Shown here: positions 26,174 to 36,320 of the stretch, piece by piece
Layout of the letters: every line of letters starts with the position of its first letter
How positions within the stretch are numbered: position 1 is the first letter of the stretch
NCBI GenBank assembly: GCA_016702705.1
Contig: JADJDM010000017.1
Location: forward strand, 62,001-126,000
Length of the DNA stretch: 64,000 nucleotides
Origin: Bacteroidota bacterium
GTDB lineage: Bacteria > Bacteroidota > Bacteroidia > B-17B0 > Aurantibacillaceae
Direction: 5' to 3'
Program-made: the position numbers and the translations under genes
The notes under the pieces: generated by a model
The model's database searches: none
Told to the model about the DNA's origin: nothing
The model's input: only the letters and a program-made list of their open reading frames with translations

Positions 26174-26230
26174 AAAAAAACCCGTTATTCGGTGTCATCT
26201 TGAGCTTATCGAAAGATGTTGAATAACGGG
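26174..26230 (-). terminator. Terminator of the peptide-binding protein gene, with a REP repeat as its loop
   Basis: Arms CCCGTTATTC (26181-26190) and GAATAACGGG (26221-26230) are perfect and, on the minus strand, followed by seven T. The 30-base loop is itself a hairpin formed by REP copy 4. Confidence 0.85.
26195..26217. repeat. Short palindromic REP-like repeat, copy 4, nested in a terminator
   Basis: CATCTTGAGCTTATCGAAAGATG: arms CATCTT/AAGATG with a variant of the TGAGCTTGTCGAAG core. Confidence 0.65.
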
Positions 26231-26252
26231 ATTACTTATGTGATGATTTTAA

Positions 26253-28010
26253 TTATTTTGCAGAATCTGTTTTTGTTTCGCCTTTATTATCAACTACTTT
26301 ATTTATGTATACCCCTGAGTAGTTTCTATAACGCATTGCATTTGTAAATGCATCTTTTACATAAAACTGGGTAAGACGATAGTTTCCTTCATACCATAAA
26401 GGCATAATTGGAGCTTCGTTCATTAATATTTGTTCAGCTTTCATAAAATAAATCATACTGCTATCTTTTGTTTTAGCATCTCTTCCTTTTGCATAATACA
26501 TATCGAAATCCGCATTTTGAAAACGAGATGTATTTGGGAAAGAAGGTTGATTCATATCAGCAGGTACATTTGCCCCGTAAAATAAATTCAAGAAAGACTC
26601 GGGACTAGGGAAATCAGCAATCCAAGCATCACGAACTATATCCATTCTTCCGAAACGAGAATCTTCTGCTTTTTGCGCATAAGGAACAACATCAAAATCA
26701 ATGTTAACATTTAAGTTTTCCATTAATTGTTTTTGAATTTCAACAACAACATTACTGTTTCTTGCTCCACCGCTATTTAAAATAACTTTAACAGATGGAA
26801 ATCCTTTTCCATTTGGATAACCTGCTTCTGCCAATAATTTTTTTGCTTCAGCTACATTAAAATCATAACCATTAATATTAGAAATGTCATAACCATCAAC
26901 AGTAAACGTTGGAGGTGTTATTCCTTTTATTCCTGGTCCATAAGCTTGCCCACTTAAAATATCATCAACAATTTTTTGACGATTGATTGCGAAGTTAAAT
27001 GCTTTTCTAACTTTAACATTATCAAATGGTGCTTTCTTAGTGTTGAAAGTATAATATTGGGTAATCATTTCCGGGCTATTATCTAAGAAATATTTTGGTG
27101 GTTTAGCTTGGAAATCTTTGATTTGACTTTCAACCATTTCTTTTACTGACTGAGAAGGTAATGAAGTAATCATATCCAATTTACCATCTTTAAACATGCT
27201 TAGTTCTTGTTCCTTTGTTGGAACAATATTTACAACGATTGAATCAAGGAAAGGAAGTTTATTTCCTAAATTATCTTGCCCGTGATAGTTATTGTTTCTT
27301 TTAAGAACAATTTTTTCTTTTCCAGAATTTGCAGCATCAAAAATAAATGGTCCTGCCCCTGTTTTAATTGCATTTCCATATTTCCCAAAAGCTTCTTTTG
27401 AAATAACGGCACAACTAGGCTCCGCTAAAATTTGTAGAAAAACAGTGCTAGGTTTCACTAAAACAACTTGAAGAGTGTAATCATCTATCACTTTTACGCC
27501 ACTCAATTCTCCTTTTCCATCATAAAATTCATTAGCGCCAGCAACTCTATCTTTAAATGTTGCGCTAAAATCCTTGTTATCATCCGATTTCTTACAAAGC
27601 AATTCGAAAGAATATTTAAAATCTGCTGCCTTAACCTCACGGCCTTTTCCATCCGAATAACATTCATCATCATGAAACATAACTCCCTTTTTAATCATAA
27701 AGGTGTATTTTGTTCCACTAGGGTCAATTTCCCATTTTTCTGCTATTGATGGCTCAACTTTAAGGGTTGACATGTTTAATTTAACCAAACCATCGTGTAT
27801 TTGAGTTGCGATAAACCCAGAAGTTGCATCAGTTATAGAAGATGGGTTTAGGGTTTGGTAAGTATCGCTTTCGCTCACTTTTAAACAACCTCCATAAACC
27901 TTGCCTCCCTTAGCAACAGGTTTTTCCGAATCATCTTGTTTTCCGCCAGAGCACGACGCCACTAATAGTAACGAAGCTCCAATAGCAGAAAGAATAATAT
28001 TTTTCTTCAT
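26253..28010 (-). CDS. Oligopeptide/dipeptide ABC transporter substrate-binding lipoprotein
   Basis: Lipobox VASC at about residue 20. The mature part is an SBP family 5 protein (OppA/DppA type): GGCLKVSESDTYQTLNPSS at the start, YTFMIKKGVMFHDD, AADFKYSFELL, TGAGPF and VRKAFNFAINRQKIV. 585 residues, normal for the family. It would capture peptides in the periplasm; the permease and ATPase genes are not adjacent. A perfect -7 element TAAATTTG (minus strand, 28081-28088) is 71 bases upstream. Confidence 0.92.
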   Translation of the reverse strand: MKKNIILSAIGASLLLVASCSGGKQDDSEKPVAKGGKVYGGCLKVSESDTYQTLNPSSITDATSGFIATQIHDGLVKLNMSTLKVEPSIAEKWEIDPSGTKYTFMIKKGVMFHDDECYSDGKGREVKAADFKYSFELLCKKSDDNKDFSATFKDRVAGANEFYDGKGELSGVKVIDDYTLQVVLVKPSTVFLQILAEPSCAVISKEAFGKYGNAIKTGAGPFIFDAANSGKEKIVLKRNNNYHGQDNLGNKLPFLDSIVVNIVPTKEQELSMFKDGKLDMITSLPSQSVKEMVESQIKDFQAKPPKYFLDNSPEMITQYYTFNTKKAPFDNVKVRKAFNFAINRQKIVDDILSGQAYGPGIKGITPPTFTVDGYDISNINGYDFNVAEAKKLLAEAGYPNGKGFPSVKVILNSGGARNSNVVVEIQKQLMENLNVNIDFDVVPYAQKAEDSRFGRMDIVRDAWIADFPSPESFLNLFYGANVPADMNQPSFPNTSRFQNADFDMYYAKGRDAKTKDSSMIYFMKAEQILMNEAPIMPLWYEGNYRLTQFYVKDAFTNAMRYRNYSGVYINKVVDNKGETKTDSAK

Positions 28011-28080
28011 AAATCTATGTTTTTACCCAAAATAAGGGCATTCTACAATCCGCAAGTTTAAGGTTTATTGCTCAAATACC

Positions 28081-28088
28081 CAAATTTA
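28081..28088 (-). promoter_or_regulatory. -7 promoter element for the peptide-binding protein gene
   Basis: TAAATTTG read on the minus strand, a perfect TAnnTTTG match, implying a leader of about 60 bases. Confidence 0.4.
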
Positions 28089-28263
28089 TTTATCGAAAAT
28101 AAAGGTCTATTCAGCAATTATTTTGTTAACTTTGTGGATTATAATTGGAATTTTGAAGAATTGAAAAAAAAACATTTTTTTCTTTGTTTTTACTGATTTT
28201 CGTTATAATATTGCGTTCCTAAATGGGACACAGAATTTTAAAGCACACACACTAAAATAGATT

Positions 28264-29079
28264 ATGAAAAAAATATCTCTAATTATTGCTTTTGTTTTAG
28301 CGCTTAGCCTTGGTAACAAGGTGTTGGGGCAGGGAGGAGTAATCATAGTTGAAGGAAATTATCAGGGGAAAAACATTTATGTACAAAATCCTTTTGCAAG
28401 TGGTGGTGTAGGTTTCTGCGTTTCTGAAGTTTCTGTGAACGGAAATGTTACTACTGACGAGATTGGTTCAAGTGCGTTTGAAATTGATTTAAAACCTCAT
28501 CAATTAAAGATTGGAGACAAAGTTGAAGTTAAAATTACTCATAAATCTGATTGTAAACCTAAAGTATTAAACCCTGAAGTTCTTAAACCAAAAAGTACTT
28601 TTGAAGTTATTTCAATGAGTGTTAGTGCAGATGGCACATTAAAATGGAGCACAAAATCTGAACAAGGTAAATTAACTTTTGTTATCGAACAATTCCGTTG
28701 GAACAAGTGGGTAAAAGTTGGTGAAGTTAATGGTGTTGGAACTCCGGCTACCAATAATTATGAATTTAAAGTTTCTCCTCACTCAGGAAAAAATCAATTC
28801 CGCGTTAAACAAACAGATTATAGTGGACAACCTCGTTTATCTAAACCTGTTGATTATAATAGCACTACTTGCGATGTTATTTTCGCTCCAGCGAAAGTTT
28901 CTAAAGACATTAGTTTTGATTGCTCAGGGAAACCTGCAGAAACAATGTTTGAAATTTATGACCAGTACGGGAACATTGTAAAACGTGGTTTTGGAGCTAA
29001 AATTGATTGTTCTAATTTACCTAAGGGTGGTTACTTCCTTAATTATGATAATAAAATGGGTGAGTTTGTAAAAAAATAA
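28264..29079 (+). CDS. Secreted protein of unknown function
   Basis: Signal peptide MKKISLIIAFVLALSLG, cleavage near VLGQ. About 250 mature residues, beta-rich, with two Cys-containing loops (GFCVSEV, SDCKPKVL) and a repeated Cys pair in the second half (TTCDVIF, FDCSGKP). The C-terminal 45 residues (MFEIYDQYGNIVKRGFG ... LPKGGYFLNYDN) resemble a T9SS type A tail but shorter than usual. Own promoter region (253 bases) and strong terminator suggest an independent, possibly well-expressed unit. Confidence 0.75.
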   Translation: MKKISLIIAFVLALSLGNKVLGQGGVIIVEGNYQGKNIYVQNPFASGGVGFCVSEVSVNGNVTTDEIGSSAFEIDLKPHQLKIGDKVEVKITHKSDCKPKVLNPEVLKPKSTFEVISMSVSADGTLKWSTKSEQGKLTFVIEQFRWNKWVKVGEVNGVGTPATNNYEFKVSPHSGKNQFRVKQTDYSGQPRLSKPVDYNSTTCDVIFAPAKVSKDISFDCSGKPAETMFEIYDQYGNIVKRGFGAKIDCSNLPKGGYFLNYDNKMGEFVKK

Positions 29080-29100
29080 CCTTCAAATAAATCTTTAAAA

Positions 29101-29143
29101 ATCCCCCGTTATTCAAATCATAGAAGAACGGGGGATTTTTTTT
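29101..29143 (+). terminator. Rho-independent terminator after the secreted-protein gene
   Basis: Arms ATCCCCCGTT and AACGGGGGAT (29101-29136) followed by eight T. The next gene starts only seven bases after the T run. Confidence 0.9.
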
Positions 29144-29149
29144 AACCCA

Positions 29150-30156
29150 ATGACGAACGCTAACATTACTAATACCGCTCTGCAAAGCAAAAAACGATTG
29201 ATGATAATCGTTTTGATAATTAGCATTTTGTTGTTCGCAGTCAAATTCATTGCGTATTTCTTAACCAACTCAAGTGCTATTTTAACTGATGCTATTGAAT
29301 CGATTGTAAACATCATTACAGGAGCCTTTGCGTTGTATAGCATAAACTATGCTGCCAAACCAAAAGATGAAGACCATCCGTATGGCCATGGTAAAATCGA
29401 ATTCTTTTCTTCGGGATTAGAAGGTTCAATGATACTACTTGCAGGTATTGCAATGGTTTTTAAAGGCGCTGTTTCCTTTTTTGAACCAGATCACTTAACC
29501 AATGTAGATATTGGTTTATATATGAGTTTGTTTGCAGGAACTGTTAATCTAATTGTTGGAAGAATATTAATTGGGAAAGGAAAACATCATAATTCTCACA
29601 CCCTAATTGCGGAAGGTGAACATTTGCTAAGCGATACCTACTCATCAGCTGCAATAGTTGTTGGCTTACTCATTATTTTCTTCACCAAAATAATTTGGAT
29701 CGATTATGTAATTACAGTTGGCATGGGAATATTTATTGCTTACACAGGTTTTAAATTAGTACGTACTTCGATTGACAATTTATTAGACAAAGCCGACATT
29801 GCAGAGTTAAACAAACTAATTGCAACTTTAGAAAAACACAAAAAGATAGCTGGATTGACATGCACAACTTAAGAGTTGTAAAATATGGCGATCATTTGCA
29901 TGTTGATTGCCACGTTACATTACCTTGGTACTTTCCATTAGAAGATGCGCATGATGAAGTTGACTTAATTGGCAAACTGATTAAAGAACAATTAGGAGAA
30001 AAAATTGAGTTTTTTATTCACGCCGACCCATGTGTGCGACCACTGTCGTGTGGTATTTGCCCAATGCAAAACTGTAAAGAACGCAAAGCGGAATTTGTGA
30101 AAAGAATTGTATGGGATATGAAAAATGTTTTACCCGATAGGAAACACCGTGTGTAA
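29150..30156 (+). CDS. Cation diffusion facilitator (CDF) metal efflux transporter, one frameshift
   Basis: The first 235 residues carry the CDF membrane domain: helices with SAILTDAIESIVN, DHPYGHGKIEFFSSG (H/D zinc site motif) and EGEHLLSDTYSSAA. The frame then stops at LTCTT, while the neighbouring frame continues WIDMHNLRVVKYGDHLHVDCHV, the CDF C-terminal ferredoxin-like metal-sensing domain. Adding one A to the A5 run at 29840-29844 restores HKKDSWIDMHN exactly. So this is most likely one intact transporter of about 335 residues (zinc, iron or manganese export) with a sequence error. A Cys-rich tail (CVRPLSCGICPMQNC) is unusual and may bind metal. Confidence 0.88.
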
Positions 30157-30181
30157 TGCTCCTTTTTAGTACTTTTACACT

Positions 30182-30943
30182 ATGCTTCAAATTTCAGCAG
30201 TAATCATAACGTTTAACGAAGAAAAAAACATCGAAAGGTGTTTAAATTCGATTAAGGATATAGTTGATGATATTGTTGTTGTAGATTCTTTTTCTAGTGA
30301 TGCAACTGAAAGTATTTGTAAAAAACATCAAGTTAATTTTATTCAACGTAAATGGGAAGGCTATTCGGAGACAAAAAATTTCGCGAACCAACAAGCTAAA
30401 TTTTCATGGGTACTTTCGTTGGATGCAGATGAAGCCTTAAGTGAGGAATTAAAAAAAGTAATTTTAAATATTAAAAGCGGGGCAGAATTAAAAACATGTT
30501 CCTTTAACCGCCTTACTAATTACTGTGGCTCTTGGGTAAAACACAGCAATTGGTATCCTGATAAAAAAATACGATTGTTTAATAGAGATAAAATTGAATG
30601 GAAAGGTGTAATACATGAAGAGCTTACACTCCCTCCAAATGAAATCATCCATCACTTTAAGGAAGATATTTTACATTACAGTTATTACACCAAAGAAGAT
30701 CATTTTAAACAAATAGATAAATTTACAACGATTGCCTCACAAGATTTATTTGATAGAAATAAAAATGCTCCTGCTTATAAATTAATCGTGAATCCTATTG
30801 CTAAATTTATTGGTCATTACATTTTACACTTAGGTTTTTTAGATGGTTCTGCAGGATTTGCAATAGCTAAAAACTCGGCTTACGCAACATATTTAAAATA
30901 CAAAAAAACACGTTGTTTATTTAAACATGCTAAAACCAAGTAA
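30182..30943 (+). CDS. Glycosyltransferase family 2 (WaaE/KdtX-like)
   Basis: GT-A fold with ISAVIITFNEEKNIERCL at the start, VVVDSFSSDAT, and the LSLDADEAL metal-binding DxD. GWSY/EGYSETKNFA and the C-terminal GHYILHLGFLDGSAGF region match Bacteroidota WaaE-like enzymes that add a sugar to the lipopolysaccharide inner core. 253 residues. It overlaps the next gene by 17 bases, which supports a shared LPS-assembly operon. Confidence 0.9.
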   Translation: MLQISAVIITFNEEKNIERCLNSIKDIVDDIVVVDSFSSDATESICKKHQVNFIQRKWEGYSETKNFANQQAKFSWVLSLDADEALSEELKKVILNIKSGAELKTCSFNRLTNYCGSWVKHSNWYPDKKIRLFNRDKIEWKGVIHEELTLPPNEIIHHFKEDILHYSYYTKEDHFKQIDKFTTIASQDLFDRNKNAPAYKLIVNPIAKFIGHYILHLGFLDGSAGFAIAKNSAYATYLKYKKTRCLFKHAKTK

Positions 30944-31891
30944 AATATTAATAAGTAGAACCGACAGTATTGGTGATGTTATACTAACGCTACCAATGGC
31001 TGGAATTTTGAAGAAAAAATTCCCACATGTTTCTATTGTTTTCCTTGGAAAAAATTACACTAAAAGTATTATTGAAACATCAGAGCACATTGATGAGTTT
31101 TTGAGTATTGATGATTTGAATAAACTAAATCCTAAAGAACAAATTCAGTTTATTCGAAACAAAAACATTTCGCATTGCATTCATGTATTTCCTAAAACAG
31201 AAATTGCACAGCTAATAAAAAAAGCAGGCGTTCAATTCCGAATTGGAACAACTAACAGAGCTTACCATTGGTTAAAGTGTAATAAATTAATCAAACTCTC
31301 ACGCAAGAATTCCAACTTACACGAAGCGCAACTAAACTGCAAATTACTAAGTGCAGTTGGAATTAATGAAGAATTTAGTTTAGCTGAGTTAGCTACAAAC
31401 TATGGTTTTACTAAACACTTAGCACTTCCACAAAAACACAAAGAGCTATTAAGCAAAAACAAAAAAACATTATCATACACGCCAAATCACAAGGAAGTGC
31501 GGTTGAATGGGGCTTAGAGAATTTTAGTAAACTGATTTCAAAAATTGATAAAGCAAAGTTTCAAGTTTTTATTTCGGGCACTCAAGCCGAAGGTGAGTTA
31601 TTGCAACCATTAATAAAAAACAATCCAGATGCAATTGATTTAACAGGCAAAATGACTTTACCCGAATTTATTTCGTTTATAAATGAAGCGGATATTTTAA
31701 TTGCAGCAAGTACTGGCCCGTTACACATTTGCGCCGCACTTGGAAAAAAAGCAATTGGTTTGTTTATAGATAAACGTCCCATTCACCCTGGAAGATGGGC
31801 GCCAGTTGGAAAAGACACACATGTTGTTTTAATGAATGATGATTCGGAAAAAGAATTGCAGCAAATTTTAAATTTAATAGAAGCAAAATAA
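30927..31891 (+). CDS. Glycosyltransferase family 9 (heptosyltransferase-like), one frameshift
   Basis: First part: ILISRTDSIGDVILTLPMAGILKK (the GT9 N-terminal motif is RTDSIGDVILTLP) and RIGTTNRAYHWL. The frame ends at RLNGA, but the adjacent frame continues IIIHAKSQGSAVEWG and then TLPEFISFINEADILIAAS and TGPLHICAALGKKAIGLF, the GT9 donor-binding end. One extra A in the A7 run at 31461-31467 rejoins the frames as SKNKKNIIIHAK. The combined enzyme is about 320 residues, normal for GT9. It would add heptose or a related sugar to the LPS core. The last base overlaps the HAD phosphatase start. Confidence 0.88.
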
Positions 31892-32535
31892 TGCATCAAA
31901 TAAAAAATATAATATTCGATTTGGGTGGAGTATTATTTAATATCGATTATCATAAAACCATTGCAGCGTTTGAGGATTTGGGCATTTCTGATTTTGATGC
32001 AATTTATTCTCAAGCAAAACAAAGTGATTTGTTTGACTTGTTTGAAACAGGAAAAATTTCGGAAGAAGAATTTATTTCTGGTTTAAAAAAACAATTGCCT
32101 TCCAACATAAATAACCAAGAAATTATAAAAGCATGGAATGCCATGCTACTCAATCTTCCCAAAGAAAGAATTGAATTTTTAAAAAACATTAGAAATAATT
32201 ACAGCATTGTATTATTGAGTAACACAAATGAAACTCACATTACTGCATTTGAGGAAATTATTTGGGAGCAAAATGAACTTAAAAATCTAGACCCTTTATT
32301 TGATAAAGTTTATTACAGCAGTCGTATTAAATTAAGAAAGCCCAATACTGAATGCTTTGATTATGTAATAAATGATTCGAAATTTAAACCAGAAGAAACA
32401 TTGTTTTTTGATGATTCCATTCAACACATCGAAGGATCATTAGCTGCTGGTATTAAAGCCTTGCATGTTGATAACAGTAAAACTATTTTAGATTTTTTTG
32501 ATACTGATTATAAATTAAAATCAATACTATTGTAA
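31891..32535 (+). CDS. HAD-superfamily hydrolase (phosphatase)
   Basis: Motif I IIFDLGGVLFN (Asp nucleophile), motif II VLLSNTNE, motif III Lys in SSRIKLRKPN and motif IV LFFDDSIQHIEG. Cap domain helices lie between I and II, giving a type IA HAD of 214 residues. Substrate unknown; context suggests a sugar phosphate. ATG overlaps the stop of the glycosyltransferase gene (ATAATG), so it is translationally coupled. Confidence 0.9.
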   Translation: MHQIKNIIFDLGGVLFNIDYHKTIAAFEDLGISDFDAIYSQAKQSDLFDLFETGKISEEEFISGLKKQLPSNINNQEIIKAWNAMLLNLPKERIEFLKNIRNNYSIVLLSNTNETHITAFEEIIWEQNELKNLDPLFDKVYYSSRIKLRKPNTECFDYVINDSKFKPEETLFFDDSIQHIEGSLAAGIKALHVDNSKTILDFFDTDYKLKSILL

Positions 32536-32536
32536 T

Positions 32537-33325
32537 ATGAACTTAGATTTAAAAAATAAACGTGCATTAGTTTGCGGAAGTACGCAAGGCATTGGAAAAG
32601 CAGTTGCATTGGAACTAGCGCTATTAGGCGCAAATGTAACACTAGTTGCTAGAAATGAAGATTCACTTAAAAAAGTAAAAGCTGAATTAAATACAGACAA
32701 AGGCCAACAACACTCATACATTGCTGTTGATTTTTCAAATTCAGACGAACTGAAAAAATTAGTTGATTTGTATATTGAGCGCCAAGGCACAATAAATATT
32801 TTGGTAAATAATACTGGCGGTCCACCAGCAGGTGCCATCAACACTGCTGGAACAAACGAATTTTTAACTGCCTTTAATCAACACCTAATTTGCAATCACA
32901 TATTAGCGCAAGCTTGTTTAGACGGAATGAAAAAATCGGGCTACGGAAGAATTATCAATATCATTTCAACTTCTGTTAAACTTCCATTAAAAGGTTTAGG
33001 CGTTTCAAATACTATTCGTGCTGCGGTAGCTAATTGGTCAAAAACATTATCCTTAGAAGTCGCTCAATTTGGAGTTACAGTAAACAATGTTTTACCCGGA
33101 GCAACAAATACAGTGCGACTTATAGGGATCATCGAAAATAAATCGAACAAAACAGGTATAACACAAGACGAAATAAGAAAAGAAATGTTGCACGAAATTC
33201 CGGCAGGTCGCTTTGGCGAAGCTTACGAAATTGCCAATGCAGTTGCTTTTCTTGCTTCTCCCGCTGCTGCTTACATAAATGGAATAAATGTTCCTGTAGA
33301 TGGCGGTAGAACTGGCTGTTTATAA
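32537..33325 (+). CDS. SDR-family oxidoreductase with atypical active site
   Basis: Classical-SDR fold: GSTQGIGKAVALEL (NAD(P)-binding), NNTGGPPAG (NNxG-like) and IINIISTS (catalytic Ser). The Y-x-x-x-K is not there: the segment reads LGVSNTIRAAVANWSK. This matches a Bacteroidota subgroup of 3-oxoacyl-ACP-reductase-like SDRs known to lack a perfect catalytic tetrad, so activity should not be assumed to be FabG-type. 262 residues, ending VPVDGGRTGCL. Starts 1 base after the HAD stop. Confidence 0.85.
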   Translation: MNLDLKNKRALVCGSTQGIGKAVALELALLGANVTLVARNEDSLKKVKAELNTDKGQQHSYIAVDFSNSDELKKLVDLYIERQGTINILVNNTGGPPAGAINTAGTNEFLTAFNQHLICNHILAQACLDGMKKSGYGRIINIISTSVKLPLKGLGVSNTIRAAVANWSKTLSLEVAQFGVTVNNVLPGATNTVRLIGIIENKSNKTGITQDEIRKEMLHEIPAGRFGEAYEIANAVAFLASPAAAYINGINVPVDGGRTGCL

Positions 33326-33437
33326 TCCATCTGTAAACAGCGCTATTATTAGCTTTTTTGTACAATCGTTTTACTCAATTAACATTCAGTTGTTTACAAA
33401 TACTATTTGTGAACCTCAGTATACTCTTTTTTTAAAA

Positions 33438-33445
33438 TAGTTTTG
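33438..33445 (+). promoter_or_regulatory. -7 promoter element for the three-gene envelope operon
   Basis: TAGTTTTG, a perfect TAnnTTTG match, 51 bases before the ATG at 33497. Confidence 0.4.
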
Positions 33446-33496
33446 CTATACTCATAAAATGCTTTATATTCACGTTAAGAATAAATAAATCATTTT

Positions 33497-34780
33497 ATGA
33501 AAGCAAAATTTATGTTAAACAGAGCGGCAACATTATCCCTTTTCTTAGTTATTGCAGGATTCCTTTCTGCGCAAGATGAGCCTATTAAGCATAAGCCTTC
33601 GCTAACTATTGGTGTTAGTGCACTTAAATTTACAGGTGATGTTGGAAAACAAACAGATGTTAGTCCTATGCTTGATACCCGTTTAGGATATTACTTAGCA
33701 ATTGAACAACGCTTTGGTAAAGTATTCGGAATTTCACTTGGTGGAATGTACGGAAAACTTGCTGGAACCGACCAAAATAAAAACTCCAAACTAAATTTTC
33801 AATCAACCATTATGCAGGGCGAATTATTGCTTACTGCTAATTTTGACAAAGTATTTAAGGAAGACCCTGCTGTTTCACCTTTTTTAAATGTTGGAGTTGG
33901 CTACATGATGTTTGACCCTCACGGAGATTTAAAAAACGGAGCAAATACTTACCACTACTGGTCGGATGGATCAATACGTAATCAACCAGAGTTAGCTGCG
34001 AACCAAACAACAGCTACTACAATAAAAAGAGATTATACTTACGAATCAAAATTAAAAGATAGCGTTACAAATTACACTAGAAGCTCATTATTATTACCAT
34101 TAGGTGGTGGATTAAACTTCCACATTGGAGAAAGATGGGTTGCTTCTGTTGGGGTTAATTATGTAATGTGTTTTAGCGATTATATTGATAACAGTAAAAA
34201 AGGCGGTAACGATAGTTACATCCAAGGAAATGTTGGTATACAATATGAGTTTAGAAAAAAGAAAAAAACAGAATCGGATAATGTAGATTTTTATGCAGTA
34301 GATCATTTAGATGCTGATGGAGATGGTATTGGTGATGATAAAGACAGATGTTTAGGTACACCAAAAGGAGTTTTAGTTGATAGTCATGGTTGTCCGTTTG
34401 ATTCGGATAATGATGGTGTTGCTGACTACATGGATAAAGAACCAAAAAGTAAAAAAGGGGCGAAAGTTGACGGTTACGGTATGACGATAGATGAAAACGA
34501 ACTTGCTAAACATCAGTTAGAGTGGGATTCATTATCTGTAGAACGTAGTGATAAATTTAATGAAACTCCAAGCTTAGAATATTTAAAAGAAATTGAAAAC
34601 AAGAAATTAAATAAAGGAACTAGTAAAGTACCTGATGATTTAAAATCGGCAGATTATAATGGCGATAATTACATTTCCGCAGATGAAATTACTAAGACAA
34701 TAGACTCGTTTTTTGAAGGAACCAATGACTTTACGGTTGATAAGATCAACCAGCTCATTGATTACTTCTTCGAGCAGTAA
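33497..34780 (+). CDS. Outer-membrane beta-barrel protein with thrombospondin type 3 repeats and EF-hand-like tail
   Basis: Signal peptide (cleavage near SAQD), then a porin-like N-terminal barrel of about 230 residues with alternating hydrophobic strands (LTIGVSALKFTGDVG, WVASVGVNYVMCFSD). Residues about 268-315 are thrombospondin type 3 calcium-binding repeats (DADGDGIGDDKDRC, DSDNDGVADYMD). Near the C-terminus SADYNGDNYISADEI is an EF-hand-like loop. First of three related genes (33497-38486); N-terminus resembles that of the third one. Likely function: calcium-dependent envelope structure. Confidence 0.8.
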   Translation: MKAKFMLNRAATLSLFLVIAGFLSAQDEPIKHKPSLTIGVSALKFTGDVGKQTDVSPMLDTRLGYYLAIEQRFGKVFGISLGGMYGKLAGTDQNKNSKLNFQSTIMQGELLLTANFDKVFKEDPAVSPFLNVGVGYMMFDPHGDLKNGANTYHYWSDGSIRNQPELAANQTTATTIKRDYTYESKLKDSVTNYTRSSLLLPLGGGLNFHIGERWVASVGVNYVMCFSDYIDNSKKGGNDSYIQGNVGIQYEFRKKKKTESDNVDFYAVDHLDADGDGIGDDKDRCLGTPKGVLVDSHGCPFDSDNDGVADYMDKEPKSKKGAKVDGYGMTIDENELAKHQLEWDSLSVERSDKFNETPSLEYLKEIENKKLNKGTSKVPDDLKSADYNGDNYISADEITKTIDSFFEGTNDFTVDKINQLIDYFFEQ

Positions 34781-34800
34781 TTTCATAAACTAAAACAACT

Positions 34801-36262
34801 ATGCTGAAGTACATTTTTTTATTAATAAATTCGATATCGATATTATTTTTTAATCTGTTCTTCGGCGATGGTGTAACCATCACTCCTAAATTACCTTCCT
34901 CAGCGAAACCAAACACTGAGTTTGTTGCCGAATTTGTAGTAAAAAAAGGTGGGACTAGTGGTTTTGCAAAGCTTCAAATTGATTTGCCGCAAGGATTAAG
35001 CGCAAAAGAAATTGAAAGTAAGGGCGGGGCATTTACTTATTCTAATGGTGTTGTAAAATACATTTGGACTTCACTTCCATCTGATGAAGAGTTTACAGTA
35101 AAGTTTAATGTTATTGCTGATGGAAGCGTTTCGGGAACAAAACAAATACAAGGAAAATTTTCATACATAACCAACAATGCAAAACAACAAGCAGATTTTG
35201 GTCCCTTAGACATACTATTTGATGCCAGTTCTTCGGCAGTAACAACAAATACGGTAACCCCAACAACAAATACAGTTCAGCCAATAAATACAAACACTGT
35301 AGTTGCAACAACAAACACAACAACAGTTAATGATAACACTATTCCCGAATCATTTAATCCTCCAAAAGATCCAAATGCAGCAGTAGGTATTCACAGAAGA
35401 ATAACAGCAACTGGGCCAGATGGATTTTTAGTGGAATTAGTAATTCACAAAGAAAACTTAAAAGGTTTTGCAAAATACACAGATAAAATACCTGCAGGGT
35501 TCAGAGCAACAGTTGTTTCAACTAATGGAGCTTCTTTTAGTTTCAACGACCAAATTGCAAAATTAGTTTGGGTTTCCTTACCGCATCAGAAGAACTAAAG
35601 GTATCGTATAAACTAAGTATGGAAACTAAGCCATCTCAAAGGTGAGTATTACCGGCGAATTTTCTTATTTAGAAAATGACCAAACACAAAAAGTGAAGTC
35701 TCAAGAAGATGAAATTATTGTTCCAGCTGAAACTACTACTCCAGTTGTAACAAATATTGTGGTTCCGGAAACAAATACTATTACCCCAACTGAAACAGTA
35801 ACTCCAGTTGAAACTAATACAGTAACTCCAACCAATACAGTTGTTACTACAAATACAGTTGCAGTTGTAGAAACGCCAACAGTAACTCCTGTTGCCACAA
35901 ATACAGTTGTAACAAAAGAGCCAGAGACGACCAACTCAACTAACGACAATGCTAATCTTGCTAATAATAAGTCAAATGCCTCAGTTAATTTTCAAGTTCA
36001 AGTAGGGGCATTTAAAAGTAACATAAGTGCGGAAAAAATTGCGGCGATTTATAATATAAATGATAATATTAGAACTGATATGCATGAAGGGTTAAACAAA
36101 TTTTTGATTGGCAGTTTTAATGATTACAAAGGAGCAAGAGACAAAAGAGAGAATATTAAAAACAAAGGTGTTTCGGGTGCATTTGTTACAGCTTACAACA
36201 GCGGGAAAAGAATTACCATTCAAGAAGCCTTGATGATAACCAGTCAAAAATGGTTAAGATAA
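34801..36262 (+). CDS. Secreted protein with repeated beta domains and SPOR domain, two frameshifts
   Basis: N-terminal hydrophobic leader, then two related domains of about 110 residues (first: VKYIWTSLPSDEEFTV ... IQGKFSYI; second: AKLVWVSLP ... ITGEFSYLE), a Thr/Pro/Val-rich low-complexity linker (about 35 repeats of TNTV/TPV), and a C-terminal SPOR-like domain (NFQVQVGAFKSNISA). The frame breaks twice in 60 bases: near 35580-35583 and in the AAA at 35638-35640. One missing base at each restores LPASEELKV and PSQKVSITGEF, which align with the first domain. SPOR domains bind denuded peptidoglycan. 20 bases after the preceding gene. Confidence 0.8.
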
Positions 36263-36320
36263 TTTTAGTGGTTTTCAAGCAAAAAATTGCTAAATTTGAA
36301 GATATTATGTTTTGGCGTGT

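Noticed and set aside
36312..36320. TTG start for the third envelope gene
   Set aside because: It adds only three residues before a normal ATG that starts a signal peptide.
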